Assembly: GCA_030407315.1 (NCBI GenBank)
Contig: JALQPE010000238.1
Span: 41,929 to 105,928, forward strand
DNA length: 64,000 nucleotides
DNA from: Asparagopsis taxiformis
Taxonomy: Eukaryota; Rhodophyta; Florideophyceae; Bonnemaisoniales; Bonnemaisoniaceae
Direction of reading: 5' to 3'
The notes beneath the pieces are model-generated. The model did not search any database. It was not told the DNA's origin and was given only the letters and a program-made list of their open reading frames with translations. The translations under genes and the position numbers were made by a program. This document shows positions 34,600 to 44,535 of this stretch, piece by piece (within the stretch, counting starts at the first letter, position 1; the number at the start of each line of letters is the position of its first letter).

Positions 34600-35155
34600 T
34601 CCGATGAATGACCAGCGCAATTGCATTGCTGGCGAGCCCAGAAATTCTAAAATTTCAGTCAGAAAAAAAATGCAAAAATACATCGATTTGGGCGGTCGAA
34701 AGTGCCGTACGGCACACCCCCATCTCAAAAACATGTTCACATGTGCATGTTTTTGAGAATGGCTCAAAATTCAACTCAAATCAAGGTGTCTAATCTGGCC
34801 ACAACGGCCCCAGAAGAAGCCATCCGACGCCCCGAGCGGGGCCATCGCTGGCTTCTGTAAGCATCAACTGTAAGCAAAGCCACATCTCACGAAGGATCGA
34901 TTCCAGGCTCAGGCTCAATACGCCAGGGCAAAGTTTTGGTCCTTGTTTCGACATGCTCCCACCCCACTTTCTCACGACAAACACTACTCATCCATCGTGC
35001 TGCACATACTACGTGCACTTCGTATGAGCAGTGGGCCCGCCTGCGTGGTTGCTGTAATGCGTGGATGTGAGCAGCACACGAACAACCCAGAATGGACGTC
35101 TGGTGGATGTCCGGCTTAATTACATTGCTGGCTAGCCCAGAAATTCTAAAATTTC
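34600..35155 (-). repeat. Inverted-repeat arm B (near-identical to 30216-30790)
   Basis: Complement of arm A, including an identical 64-codon frame on the opposite strand. The high identity implies a recent inverted duplication or gene conversion. Confidence 0.8.
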
Positions 35156-35159
35156 GGGC

Positions 35160-35800
35160 AGAAAAAATTGTGAAAAATCAACGATTTGGGCGGGTCGATT
35201 GTGCCGTACGGCACACCCCCATCTCAAAAACATGTTCACATGTGCATGTTTTTGAGAATAGCCCAAATTTTAATTCAAATCAGGGTGTCTAATTTGGCCA
35301 CAACGGCCCCAGGAACCGGCCGCCGCCCCGAGTGGGGCCATCACTGGCTTCTGTAAGCACTAACTGTGAGGCTAAATGGCGCCGAAAGATGGGTCGATTC
35401 CAGGCTTTAAGCCTAAGTTATGCTAGGGAGAAATCTTCTTCCGTGTTTCATAATGGTCCCGCCTTACTCCCTCAACACAAACACTACTCACCCATCACGT
35501 TACTCATATTCCGTGCACTTTGTATTAGTAGTGAGCCCGCTGGCTTAGTTTCTGCAATGCGTCGATGTAGGCAGCACACGACTAACCTGAATTGGACGTC
35601 CGGCGGATGTCCAGCTCAGATGCATTGCTGGCCAGCCCAGAAATTCTAAAATTTCGGGCACAAAAAATCTTGCAAAAATCAACGATTTGGGCGGGTCGAT
35701 TGTGCCGTACGGCACACCCCCATCTCAAAAACATGTTCACATGTGCATGTTTTTGAGAATAGCCCAAATTTTAACTCAAATCAGGGTGTTCCCCGGATAA
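35160..35800. repeat. Further copies of the CCGTACGG / AAAAACATG repeat
   Basis: Two copies, at about 35165-35340 and 35590-35790, in the same orientation as arm B. Each has TGGACGTCCGGCGGATGTCC-type starts and the CTCAAAAACATG hairpin. Confidence 0.75.
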
Positions 35801-36127
35801 AGGGGTGCTCGCAGCCGCCCAAAACCCGCCTAGCTTGACAGCTGTAATTTTAACACATTACACATCAAGGACACTGCCTGCTTCACGCCACCTCGTCAGG
35901 TTTCGAGAGCCCGACTCGGGCCCATTCCGAACGGACACTCACATCTCGATTGCCTCTCTTGCATTCCAGCGGTCACGATAGGTGTGTACCTAACAAAATT
36001 TCGGTTGTATTGTGTTATTATTTCCAGCGATTGGCGTTCACGACCATTCTTCAACGTGAAACATACCATCCACATCACTCCAATACGTCAACGTCAACCA
36101 TCTCTTTTCCTTTCCAACTCAACAACC

Positions 36128-39109
36128 ATGGCGGATACGCATTTCAGCAGTTTGTTTTCAACGGTTTGCGGCGATCAAGTGAGCGCGTCAGCGGAGTCGC
36201 GCGGACTCAAGCGCGGCGTCGATGTCAATTTGTTTGCGGACGTGGACGGTGCGGCTGTGCATATTGGGACGGCTTCGGTGAGCACTGCTGGTGGCGATGT
36301 TGGCCTTCCGCGCACGCTGCACAACCACCAGCTGCCGGAAACCGACGAGGCGGACTATATCGTCGTGCGCAACATTGCGACTAAGGACAAGTTCAAGGAC
36401 CTCCCGTTCCCGTACATGTTTGATGGCGCCGAGGGACCACCGGAGACGATGGGTGGAGCATACGCCGCGGCGTTTTACCCTTGGGATACTCGGATGATGC
36501 GCCCCGCTGCGGAGGATGGCCCTAGCGACATTTGTACCCCTGCTGCAGCGTCAAACTTCAACGCAGCGACGAACCAGGCCAGCTCGGGACGGATGCCCAG
36601 TACCGGTCCGGCAGGCGAAATCACTGGTTCGGGGGGTACGAAGCATCCAGCACGCTCCGTCCCGGTTTCGGGAGGCACGAAGCATCCAGCACGCTCCGTC
36701 CCGGTTTCGGGAGGCACGAAGCGCCCTGTTCGCTCTGCCAGAGCCTCCAGTGGAGGCACGAAGCACCCTGCTCGCTCCAACGTCACCGAAGCTACTACGC
36801 AGGACGTAACCGAGGTGGACGACGAACCGGAGGTGGCGGAGAGCATTCGTGAGCAGCAGGGGACGCAAATTACGGTGCCCAAGTTTGTGACGTCGGATTA
36901 CGTCGGAGAAGGAGCGACTGTGTTGGTGAGGCAGCTAGTGGAACCGGCCGTGACCCTTCGGGATGTGAAAGAAGACCACGTGGAGGACCTGCGCAACAAT
37001 ATGTTGGCTGTGGGGTATGTGAGCTCTTCGCGTATCACTGTGACGGTGCTGAGGTCGCAGAACACGCATCTGCCCGCCGACACGCGTCTGTTCCAGAATG
37101 GCAAATTCCATGCCAATGCGAACGTGACCGTGATCGACGGACTGCATCGTCTCAATGCTATGCATAGCATTGCCGATGACTTCACTCGCCTCACCCGTAT
37201 GCACAGAACCAAGCTGCCACAGGACGCAAACCGCTTGCGCTGGGTTACTCAGCCTCTGGATGTGTACTACCTTCGCCGCAAGGACGACAGTGATCTTCAG
37301 CCTCATGAGATCATCCACAAGAGTGCAGAGTCGAACCATACGACTGGGACGCAACTGACGGAGCGCTCCCTGGTTCGAATCTTGTCGTCCATCCAGCAGT
37401 TCATCCGTACGATTGCTGTTGCAAATAACGTGGAAAACGCTGGCGACTTGCGTGAGTCTGATGTCATCCGAACATTGTTCGAGGCGCAGTTCATGGGGAT
37501 GATGAATTCAACGAACACGGCCCGGCGGTGGACGCGTTTGGCTATAGCAACGCTGAAGCATCCTGTTCTCGACGAAGTGTTGCGTGAGCTGAACAATTCC
37601 GAGCGCCGCAACGAGATTGGGATAACGCACCTGGACCACAAGATAGTGCGCGAGTTGCTGGAAGAAAACTTTGTCTTCGTCTTGCGTGGTCTTTCGGAGT
37701 ACTTGAACCCTGCTCATGGTGGACGTCCGGATGGACGCTTTGACGTGAACGACTTCTATACATACGTCCGTCGCGTGACTGCAATAGCAAATTCTCTGTA
37801 CGCTGCGTTTGGGCGCCCAAAGAGTATTATGCGCAAGTCATTTCTGAGCACAGAGATGGCAATTGGGTCGGTTAAGCAGCCGAAGGAGTTGCAATGGCAT
37901 CTCACCAATGCCATTGCAATGTATAGAGGGGACGACCGGAGCAGTGAGGTTCGAATGCGACGGAGAGCCACGCGTTTACAGGATTTGGAAACGAACTTGA
38001 AAGAGTTTTTCAATCCGACATTGAAGAAGAAGACTAAGGCTCGACGCAAACGCCGCCGTTCTGCTGCCAATGTGAGACTCACTCACAAGAAGCAGCGGAA
38101 TGTCGAACATGAGCCTGCTTCGCATGGCATCCGCCGCCGTTCACAGCGACTTCGCTCGACGGGGAGCACACGTCTCGAGGAAGAAGAGCCGGTTGTGGTA
38201 CAACAATCCGCCGGGGAAGAAGAACAGGCCGTTGTTGATAAACCCACCGATCAACAACAAGCCACTGCTTCCGGTGATGAGGGTGACGAAGACTCCGCCC
38301 GTTCCCCCGATTCTGCCGTTGAGATTGTCCCCCAAGATAACCAACGTGCTGGTGCGACTCCCTCCAACCAAGAATCTGTCCATAACGTTTCGGACGAGGA
38401 AGAAAACAACAGTGCAGACGAGGGCCAAGTCGAAAGCAAGGGGGTCCGCGAAGTGACAATTACACTCACTGTTCCGGAAGGAGTCGAAGTCGATGAAGAC
38501 GGTTACATCGTTCGTGACTCTCCTTCTGAACACGACCTCCTGTTCGACGACCGGATGCCATCTCTTCCCGACGATTTCGAAGTCAAAGACCGAGCTGAAG
38601 GGCATCATCTGGCGCAGCGTCCCGCGGACGTCATCGCATCGGTGAGGGTTGGTTGTCTGCCCCCGATTGAGCTCAGGTTGTTATTGGAGAGTGTGGAAAT
38701 CGATGAGGAGGGCAGAGAGGTGAGGTATTTGAAGCAAGTGGCGATGGACCCTGTGTTTGAGGGGCTGCATATTCCGGAACAACATCGGGCTCGTCATCTT
38801 GTTTTCGAGATCGACACCATCTATCCGATGTTTTTCGCAGCGTGGAAGATGGCTGCCAAGGCGATGTGTGAGCCTACATCGACGTTTCTACCCTCGAGGC
38901 TGGACTTCGCCCAGGTTGCGCGAATGTCTACAAGCTGGAAGGATTCGTATGAGGCCGGCACTGGTATGGCGTACTTCTACAATTGCCGAACGGAAATCAA
39001 CGAGCGAGGGTATACGGTGATGCACAATTTCGCGGATGTAAGCTACCTCGATGCGTCGGACAAGTTCCCATTTGACTTGGGTCTCATGGAAGAAATTCCT
39101 AACCAGTAA
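36128..39109 (+). CDS. ParB-like DGxHR protein with linker; N-terminal part of a ParB-oxygenase fusion
   Basis: The start is ATG 36128 in a good context (CAACCATGG). The in-frame ATG at 35984 would add an improbable leader. 993 codons run to TAA 39107-39109. The order is: a low-complexity N-terminus; four GGTK(H/R)PxRS repeats at residues 169-217, encoded by a 39-bp DNA repeat near 36630-36770; a ParB-like domain at about 255-350 with NANVTVIDGLHRLNAM; a helical domain at about 390-600; a basic stretch (KKKTKARRKRRR) near 630-650; and a long acidic, Gln/Glu-rich linker. Near residues 955-970 ERGYTVMHNF opens what looks like a 2OG-oxygenase fold, so the TAA falls inside a domain. The frame after the stop continues that domain (39110-40123). 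DGxHR proteins bind or cut nucleic acid or bind nucleotide; the role here is inferred. It is the main cargo of the 30044-41072 element. Confidence 0.68.
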   Translation: MADTHFSSLFSTVCGDQVSASAESRGLKRGVDVNLFADVDGAAVHIGTASVSTAGGDVGLPRTLHNHQLPETDEADYIVVRNIATKDKFKDLPFPYMFDGAEGPPETMGGAYAAAFYPWDTRMMRPAAEDGPSDICTPAAASNFNAATNQASSGRMPSTGPAGEITGSGGTKHPARSVPVSGGTKHPARSVPVSGGTKRPVRSARASSGGTKHPARSNVTEATTQDVTEVDDEPEVAESIREQQGTQITVPKFVTSDYVGEGATVLVRQLVEPAVTLRDVKEDHVEDLRNNMLAVGYVSSSRITVTVLRSQNTHLPADTRLFQNGKFHANANVTVIDGLHRLNAMHSIADDFTRLTRMHRTKLPQDANRLRWVTQPLDVYYLRRKDDSDLQPHEIIHKSAESNHTTGTQLTERSLVRILSSIQQFIRTIAVANNVENAGDLRESDVIRTLFEAQFMGMMNSTNTARRWTRLAIATLKHPVLDEVLRELNNSERRNEIGITHLDHKIVRELLEENFVFVLRGLSEYLNPAHGGRPDGRFDVNDFYTYVRRVTAIANSLYAAFGRPKSIMRKSFLSTEMAIGSVKQPKELQWHLTNAIAMYRGDDRSSEVRMRRRATRLQDLETNLKEFFNPTLKKKTKARRKRRRSAANVRLTHKKQRNVEHEPASHGIRRRSQRLRSTGSTRLEEEEPVVVQQSAGEEEQAVVDKPTDQQQATASGDEGDEDSARSPDSAVEIVPQDNQRAGATPSNQESVHNVSDEEENNSADEGQVESKGVREVTITLTVPEGVEVDEDGYIVRDSPSEHDLLFDDRMPSLPDDFEVKDRAEGHHLAQRPADVIASVRVGCLPPIELRLLLESVEIDEEGREVRYLKQVAMDPVFEGLHIPEQHRARHLVFEIDTIYPMFFAAWKMAAKAMCEPTSTFLPSRLDFAQVARMSTSWKDSYEAGTGMAYFYNCRTEINERGYTVMHNFADVSYLDASDKFPFDLGLMEEIPNQ

Positions 39110-40123
39110 TTGTTTCGGTACTTTTTGGGAACGTGGGAGGGGGAGGAGGTGCACAAGGACCCTGGGAACCGGCAGCTGTGGAGTCCCATTGTCAATACGG
39201 GGGACGATGAAACAGATGAGAAGAACCGGAATGAGGGGAGGGCTCGCTTCACGTCTACGCGCCACTGCCTGGTTGACTATGCCGAGAACGATGAGACGCA
39301 TATCGACCGGTTCAAGTTTGTGACGCGGCGAGCCCTGCTGGATGTGTGGTTGGGAATCCTTGTCCGGCTGATAGGGCTGGAGGAGTGCGGTTTACCGGGA
39401 GAAAAACTTGTCATGCCGGCATCTGGGGGACGGTTTTTGATAACGGGAAAGGGGTGTCCTCGGCAGGTCCCACACAATGATTTCCCTGTTCCTCCTCGCG
39501 ACCGCAAAGATCAACTTCCGGGTTACTTTGTTATTGCCAACGGAGATGACCCATTCCCTATCTGGGTGTGTCCAGGGTCCCACAAGTACGTCTTTTCCAA
39601 AGCGCTGGAATTAGATATGTACGCCAAGACGATGAAGCTGAAGAAGGTAATCGTTCCGCCACGTTCAGTCTTCATCGGTCACGGCCATGTACAACATGCC
39701 GGGGCAGGGCATGTCGACAGAGTTGTGTCACACACGACAACGAGGTATCACACGTATTTCAGGAATGCGTCGTATCCGATTCCCGACAATGTTTCGTTTG
39801 GTTTCATCAGGCGGTTGGGATTCGAAGAAGAAGTAATCGCCAATGCTCCGCGCCGGTCTGCCAGGCAAAATCAACCGGGACCTGTCAATGTTCGCCACAA
39901 GACAGTTGTTCCCATCCCGGTCAAGAAAGATCGTAGGCCGAAGACAGGGCAACTCGGAATCATGCGGATGAAGACGACAGAAGCTCCCAAGAAGAGAACC
40001 CTCACACCGGGTCAAAAATTCATCTTGAGCTATTCAACTCCACAGTTGCCGATAACGCCTATTCTGCCGGGAGATCCTGAATATAGTGAGGACGAAGACG
40101 AAGAAGAATTTTCCGACGGCTAG
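39110..40123 (+). CDS. 2OG-Fe(II) oxygenase-like domain, same frame after one TAA
   Basis: This frame begins directly after the TAA of the upstream gene, without a frame change, and runs 337 codons to TAG 40121-40123. The first ATG is about 100 codons in and would remove the domain's front. Motifs: CPRQVPHNDF with the iron-binding H-x-D (codons 122 and 124 after the stop), FVIANGDDPFPIWVCPGSH, VPPRSVFIGHGHVQHAGAG with the distal iron-binding His (about 196), and RYHTYF with a candidate 2-oxoglutarate-binding Arg (about 212). This spacing suits a double-stranded beta-helix oxygenase of the PhyH/P4H-like type. After the domain the sequence is basic, then acidic (EDEDEEEFSDG). Substrate unknown. 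Either the TAA is read through or spliced, or the copy has one inactivating mutation. The rest of the frame is clean. Confidence 0.62.
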   Translation: MFRYFLGTWEGEEVHKDPGNRQLWSPIVNTGDDETDEKNRNEGRARFTSTRHCLVDYAENDETHIDRFKFVTRRALLDVWLGILVRLIGLEECGLPGEKLVMPASGGRFLITGKGCPRQVPHNDFPVPPRDRKDQLPGYFVIANGDDPFPIWVCPGSHKYVFSKALELDMYAKTMKLKKVIVPPRSVFIGHGHVQHAGAGHVDRVVSHTTTRYHTYFRNASYPIPDNVSFGFIRRLGFEEEVIANAPRRSARQNQPGPVNVRHKTVVPIPVKKDRRPKTGQLGIMRMKTTEAPKKRTLTPGQKFILSYSTPQLPITPILPGDPEYSEDEDEEEFSDG

Positions 40124-40389
40124 ATAGCTTAACAACTACTACTTTGGTAAACAATTATCGAGAATATAATCATCTCCTTTATCACTTTCAATCTATGGAC
40201 CTAGTATAATGTACTTCCGTTCCATGCTTTCAAACTAGATTGTCCATTCCCTCGTGGGTTGGAGCATGATTTCCAGGACGATTCCCTCACATCTCTAGAC
40301 TCGATGGTCTATGCTAGAAATAGCAGAACAATTGGGTATGTACGTGCTTCATCGCCTACTTGCTTCCGGTAATGTGTGGACGTGCACGA

Positions 40390-40710
40390 TACACGATCAA
40401 CCTGAAATGGACGTCCGGTGGATGTCCAGCTCAGATGCACTGCTGGCCAGCCCAGAAATTCTACAATTTCGGGCACAAAAAAATTGTAAAAAATCAACGA
40501 TTTGGGCGGGTCGATTGTGCCGTACGGCACACCCCCATCTCAAAAACATGTTCACATGTGCATGTTTTTGAGAATAGCCCAAATTTTAATTCAAATCAAG
40601 GTGTCTAATTTGGCCACAACGGCCCCAGGCACCGGCCGCCGCCCCGAGCGGGGTTGTCACTGGCTTCTGTAAGCACCAACTGTAAGGCTAAATGGCGCCT
40701 AACGATGAGT
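40390..40710 (+). repeat. Dispersed repeat copy (CCGTACGG / AAAAACATG hairpin family)
   Basis: Starts GAAATGGACGTCCGGTGGAT and contains the AAAAACATG hairpin and GCCCCGAGCGGGG. Lies just inside the right terminus of the 11-kb element. Confidence 0.78.
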
Positions 40711-40789
40711 CGATTTCAGGCTCATCACGTCAGGGACAGGTCTTGGTCCTTGTTTCATCATGGTCCCGCCCCACTCTCTCACGACCAAC

Positions 40790-41072
40790 CTGAAATGGAC
40801 GTCCGGTGGATGTCCAGCTCGATTGCACTGCTGGCCAGCCCAGAAATTCTAAAATTTCCGAAAAATCAATTTGGTGGCCCAGCATCTCCTGTGCCGAAAA
40901 TTCCCGCACTCACTTCTGATATACGTCTAGACGTGTTTCGCACTTGTACGCATCAGGGAAGGCGTCACGGAAGGTTGAGACTCAGTCTCAGACAACGCGG
41001 TACACAAGTAGCATAGCCTATGCTACTTGTGTACCGCGTCGTCTGAAATAGCGAGTAGTGTTTGTTGTATAG
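40790..41072 (-). repeat. Right long terminal inverted repeat with inserted palindrome
   Basis: Complement of 30044-30300. Contains a near-perfect palindrome with arms of about 29 bp centred at 41017 (CGCGGTACACAAGTAGCATAG and its complement) that the left copy lacks. Confidence 0.62.
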
Positions 41073-42239
41073 TTGTGGAGTATGCGTCTGGTGGTTTGTA
41101 AAGCTTGCAGAACGGGATAGGGATGTGGGTGGCCCTATTTTATGAATACATGAATACAAATATTCAGGGTTGACAAAGCGGAAAGGCATACGCTCATACA
41201 TGTTTGAGATTGCATAGTGGAGAAAATATTTACATCGAAATTTACATGGAGCTGATGGAGGTTTTAAGGATGATGTATGGGAGGAAGAAAATTCTTCTTT
41301 GGTATGAGGATGTGTTCTGTAGGGGGGGGGTTGGATGGAATCTTGGGATGGTACAGGGGGAGGTGGAAATGTACGGAGTGCGGGTTTAGACTGGAATGTG
41401 ATTCGGAGAGGAGTGCTGACGAGCATATTATGGGGATTAGAGAGACGCTGCGGGGTGTTGGGGGTAGTGAGGGCGGAGGAGGTGTTTAGGTGGGACCGTA
41501 GGAGGCTGTGGTTGAAGGCGCCGAGAGGAGGGGGTTTTAGGAAAGTGAGGAGAAAGAGGGGGAGGGGGGTGGCGTCTGTTCTGGCTGTGGTGAGTGGGGA
41601 TGTGATGGAGAAGAAGGGGGTTATTGTATTTGGGGAGGGAGGGGAGTGGGAGGAAGGGTGCGAAGTGGGGGGTTCAACCCTTATCAAGTTGATATGTGGC
41701 TCAGAGAGAGGATGTTTCTGAGGAGACGGCGGGGGAGCGGGAGTGTGGGCCGGTGGTGGTGCTGTATACGGTATCTAAGATGCGGATGGCGTGGGGGGCA
41801 TGGAGCAGCTGAGGGAGGGAGGGGATGGAGCAGGTCGGGCACGGGATGGGGAGTGAGAGATTTTCGAAGAGTAAGCTGCAGGGGAAGTTTGTGGAGAGGG
41901 CGAAGGAGAGGGGTTGAAGGTAGAGGAGAGAGGTATTGAAGAACAATACGTTGCAAAGGTGATGGGGGAGAGCATGGTCGAGGAGTTAGGGGTGTTTTTC
42001 CTTATTCTGAGGTAGTATGAGGACTGGTTATACGAAATCTGTACGGTAAAGCCGAAAAGTAGGTATGGAATGGAGGTGTGCACCGTGGAAGCGGGGACAG
42101 GTAGCTGAAAATGCGCGCTAGAGTGGTATTGGGGGTGTTTGAGGTACAGTACGGGGGAGGTGAGCACCAACAGGAAGGGGGTGTGAGCGAGAGGATGAAA
42201 AAATTAAAGACGAAATTGGAGTCGACCGACAAGGAAAAT
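41073..42239. other. Purine-rich non-coding region
   Basis: The plus strand is strongly G/A-rich between 41270 and 42000. Long frames exist on both strands because of composition. No recognisable domain. Confidence 0.35.
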
Positions 42240-42565
42240 TAGAGTGGTCGCCGTGATGGATGCGGACATCCATGTCGAGCACGGCGGCAGAAATTTCTGG
42301 GGTCGAAATTTTTGAATTTCTGAACCGGCGCCCGTCCTAGGCGGACATAGACATGGTGGAAGTCCATCCCGAGGAGGACATCCGTGGTACTAGAAACAAT
42401 GAATGTCGTCCTAGTAATACTAGACGTACTAGACCGCATGGACGTCCGGTTCTAGGCGGACATCCAAAAATACTGGACAACATGGACGTCCGCCTAGTAA
42501 TACTAGGTGTACTAGAGGTTGTGGACGTCCGCGTCCATTTCCGAGAACACAGACGTACCGTCCCG
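42240..42565. repeat. GGACGTCC-rich repeat
   Basis: Several GGACGTCC palindromes alternate with TAGTAATACTAG. The right part is the complement of 26385-26450, ending ACAGACGT. Related motifs (GGACGTCCGGTGGATGTCC) start the repeat units of the 11-kb element. Confidence 0.65.
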
Positions 42566-42842
42566 CTCATATATGGTCCTGGTTCTTTTCCATTCCTACG
42601 TGTCCTTCCGTACATGGTTCGGCCATCCCTTCACGGCCACACCACAGCTCCACTTGGTTCCTGCCTACAGTAAAAAAAATCGCCATGCTGGTTCCAGCCC
42701 ATAATTTTTTACATTTTTTTCGATGGGCCTTATCCAAACGTTAGGGACGGGCGTTCCGCTAAAATATGATGGCTAATTCTACTGTACGGTACGGTATTTT
42801 TCGTGGAAAATTCTCTATTTTTGCTTATGCTGTGTGGCTGAT

Positions 42843-43279
42843 CTCATCCCGAACCTCTTTCAATTTATCATTGAGAATCTTGTCCGCATGTTCATGCATA
42901 AGTCGGAAGACTCTTTCCTCATTGACGAATTCTTGGTTTGAACCTCCCCCGATGGGGTCTGACTCGGAGTCAGAATGTTCCGGAGACTTGCCCGATGGCA
43001 TCACTTCTACTCTTGCTCAATGAGCTCACGTCCAACGACGAGTTTACTCTTCTTGAGTGGCTTCGGTGAGTCGCCGGTTGGCTGAGCTGACGGTAAGATT
43101 CTAGGTCGAGAGACCAATGTAGTAGGCAGAAAATCCGCAAATTGGCAAAACCACCCTACAGGTGTCCCGAGCCTCGGTAGTGTGGTAGAGCAAGCGAATC
43201 TTGCGTCAACCGCCAATGGCGAGTATACCACGAATGGTCTTCCGGTGATTCCGGGTGAAGGTTGGGGGTGCTCACGCAC
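42843..43279 (-). other. Possible retroelement gag-like remnant
   Basis: Two overlapping minus-strand frames. 43007-43279 is a Pro-rich 90-codon frame. About 42843-43003 reads MPSGKSPEHSDSESD followed by a helical segment FRLMHEHADKILNDKLKEVR. The order (LTR-like block to the right, then these frames) would suit the start of a gag region, but no protease, RT or zinc knuckle is present. Weak. Confidence 0.22.
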
Positions 43280-43289
43280 GGAGTGCGTA

Positions 43290-44535
43290 TTGATGGAGCA
43301 AAAGACGTAACCCGTCGATCTGTATAGCTAACGCTAATTCGTCATGGAAGGATAGAAAAGAGCAATGAAAACACTGTTCAGTGGAGTCGTAAATTCCACG
43401 TGAGTTTACGTTACCTCTAAAGGTTAAGCACTCTGGCTAATCCAGAGGCGTTTTATACTAGACTAAGTTACTGTAAACAGTTAGGGTAGGTAGACAGTTA
43501 GGAATAAATATCCTTATGTGCACCAATCAGATCCCTGATTATGGCGACTGCGGGAGCCCGCCAGATCACCGACTGTTAGTATTACAGTGTAAAGTTAGCT
43601 GAGTCTGCTTAGTTAAAATTTGCCCCTTGTGGGGTCTTTAGTTGTCCCAATGGGTCCCCTTCCGTGACTGGTCCGAGATACAGCGAGACTGTTTCCATTG
43701 GTTATTCCCGAACCGGGGTCGTCCAATAGGATGTCGACACGACCCCACCAGGCCAGACCACACCGTGGTATGACAGGAGCGTCGATGCGAGCGCGTGCGC
43801 GCGAACGTTGCCACGAAACCGCGAATCCGGCGCCACGTGTAGCGATTTCTACTAACTTCCCTTTATTTCCCCTTTTTAGGTTCATTATGACGAAAGTCTT
43901 TTTCCCAAATATTCCCTTTTGCGTTCGAGCGAGCGGCCGCCGGCCGGACGCGCAAGGGCAACCTGTCCTAGATAGTTAGCTACTAATGGTCGTTCTGTTC
44001 CGCACCTTACCAATAAACAGTCCGCGCTTTCGCAGCTACGAGTTAAGCGTCTAGCGCGTCGCGAGGACCGATTGTGTTACAACGTTGCGTGCGGGGTTGC
44101 TCACGATCGCCGACGTACGTGAGCGCGCGCTGCGTTTACCGACCGTCGAACTGCGTCGCTCCGCGATACTGCGCGTTGCGTCGCATACTACTCGCCCAGG
44201 GATTTACGAACCTTGCGTAGATCGCGTTGTGCTCGAGTTTACTCGGTAACCTCACCCTGAGATCACAGCTTGCGCCGGCCCGCGAATCCCGTGTTGCGAT
44301 CGATCCTTGCGCGTTCCGCCGTTGTACCACCCGGCCACCACTGCGACCGAGCGACGCGCGAAACGCAAGTTCAACAGCGCGATCCGGTTCACCTCTCCCT
44401 GACACGGCTGGCGCTTCTAGAACTCCCTTAGCGGTCACCATCCCGGCTGGTCCTACACAACCTACCAGAACTAGGAGTATCTCGAACTGTCCTCACGCTG
44501 TACCGTAGGGAACCCCTCCTCCGAGCATTGCACTA
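43290..44535 (-). repeat. LTR-like block
   Basis: About 1.2 kb of distinct GC-richer sequence. Its right end, read on the minus strand, starts TGTAGTGCAATGCTCGGAGG. The same start occurs at 46017 (TGTAGTGAAATGCTCGGAGG), and about 75 bp are shared before the two diverge. No second complete copy, primer-binding site or target duplication was found, so LTR status is a hypothesis. Confidence 0.3.

Larger units (their letters stand above)
30044..41072. mobile_element. 11-kb element with long inverted termini, carrying the ParB-oxygenase gene
   Basis: The left end reads ACTATACAACAAACTCTACT and continues TCAGACGACGCGG. The right end, read inward, is ACTATACAACAAACACTACT and TCAGACGACGCGG. Similarity continues for about 250 bp through ACGTATATCAGAA, GGGCCACCAAATTGA, GAAATTTTAGAATTTCTGGG and GGACATCCACC, after which internal repeats begin. 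Such long inverted termini with internal subterminal-like repeats indicate a DNA transposon or a transposon-like unit. I found no target duplication and no transposase inside, so mobility depends on another source or is lost. A CACTAC motif lies 13 bp inside each end, so kinship to CACTA elements is possible but unproven. Confidence 0.55.

Noticed and set aside
35984..36127. Upstream Met (35984) as start of the ParB-like gene
   Set aside because: The extra 48 residues are not protein-like and ATG 36128 has the better context.
36128..39109. Bacterial ParABS partition system or contamination
   Set aside because: No ParA, no parS-like sites. The surroundings are eukaryotic repeats, and the domain layout is unlike bacterial ParB.
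41002..41956. Pro/Ser-rich and Arg/Gly-rich frames up to 240 codons
   Set aside because: Strand-asymmetric base composition opens frames on both strands. No domain or conserved start.
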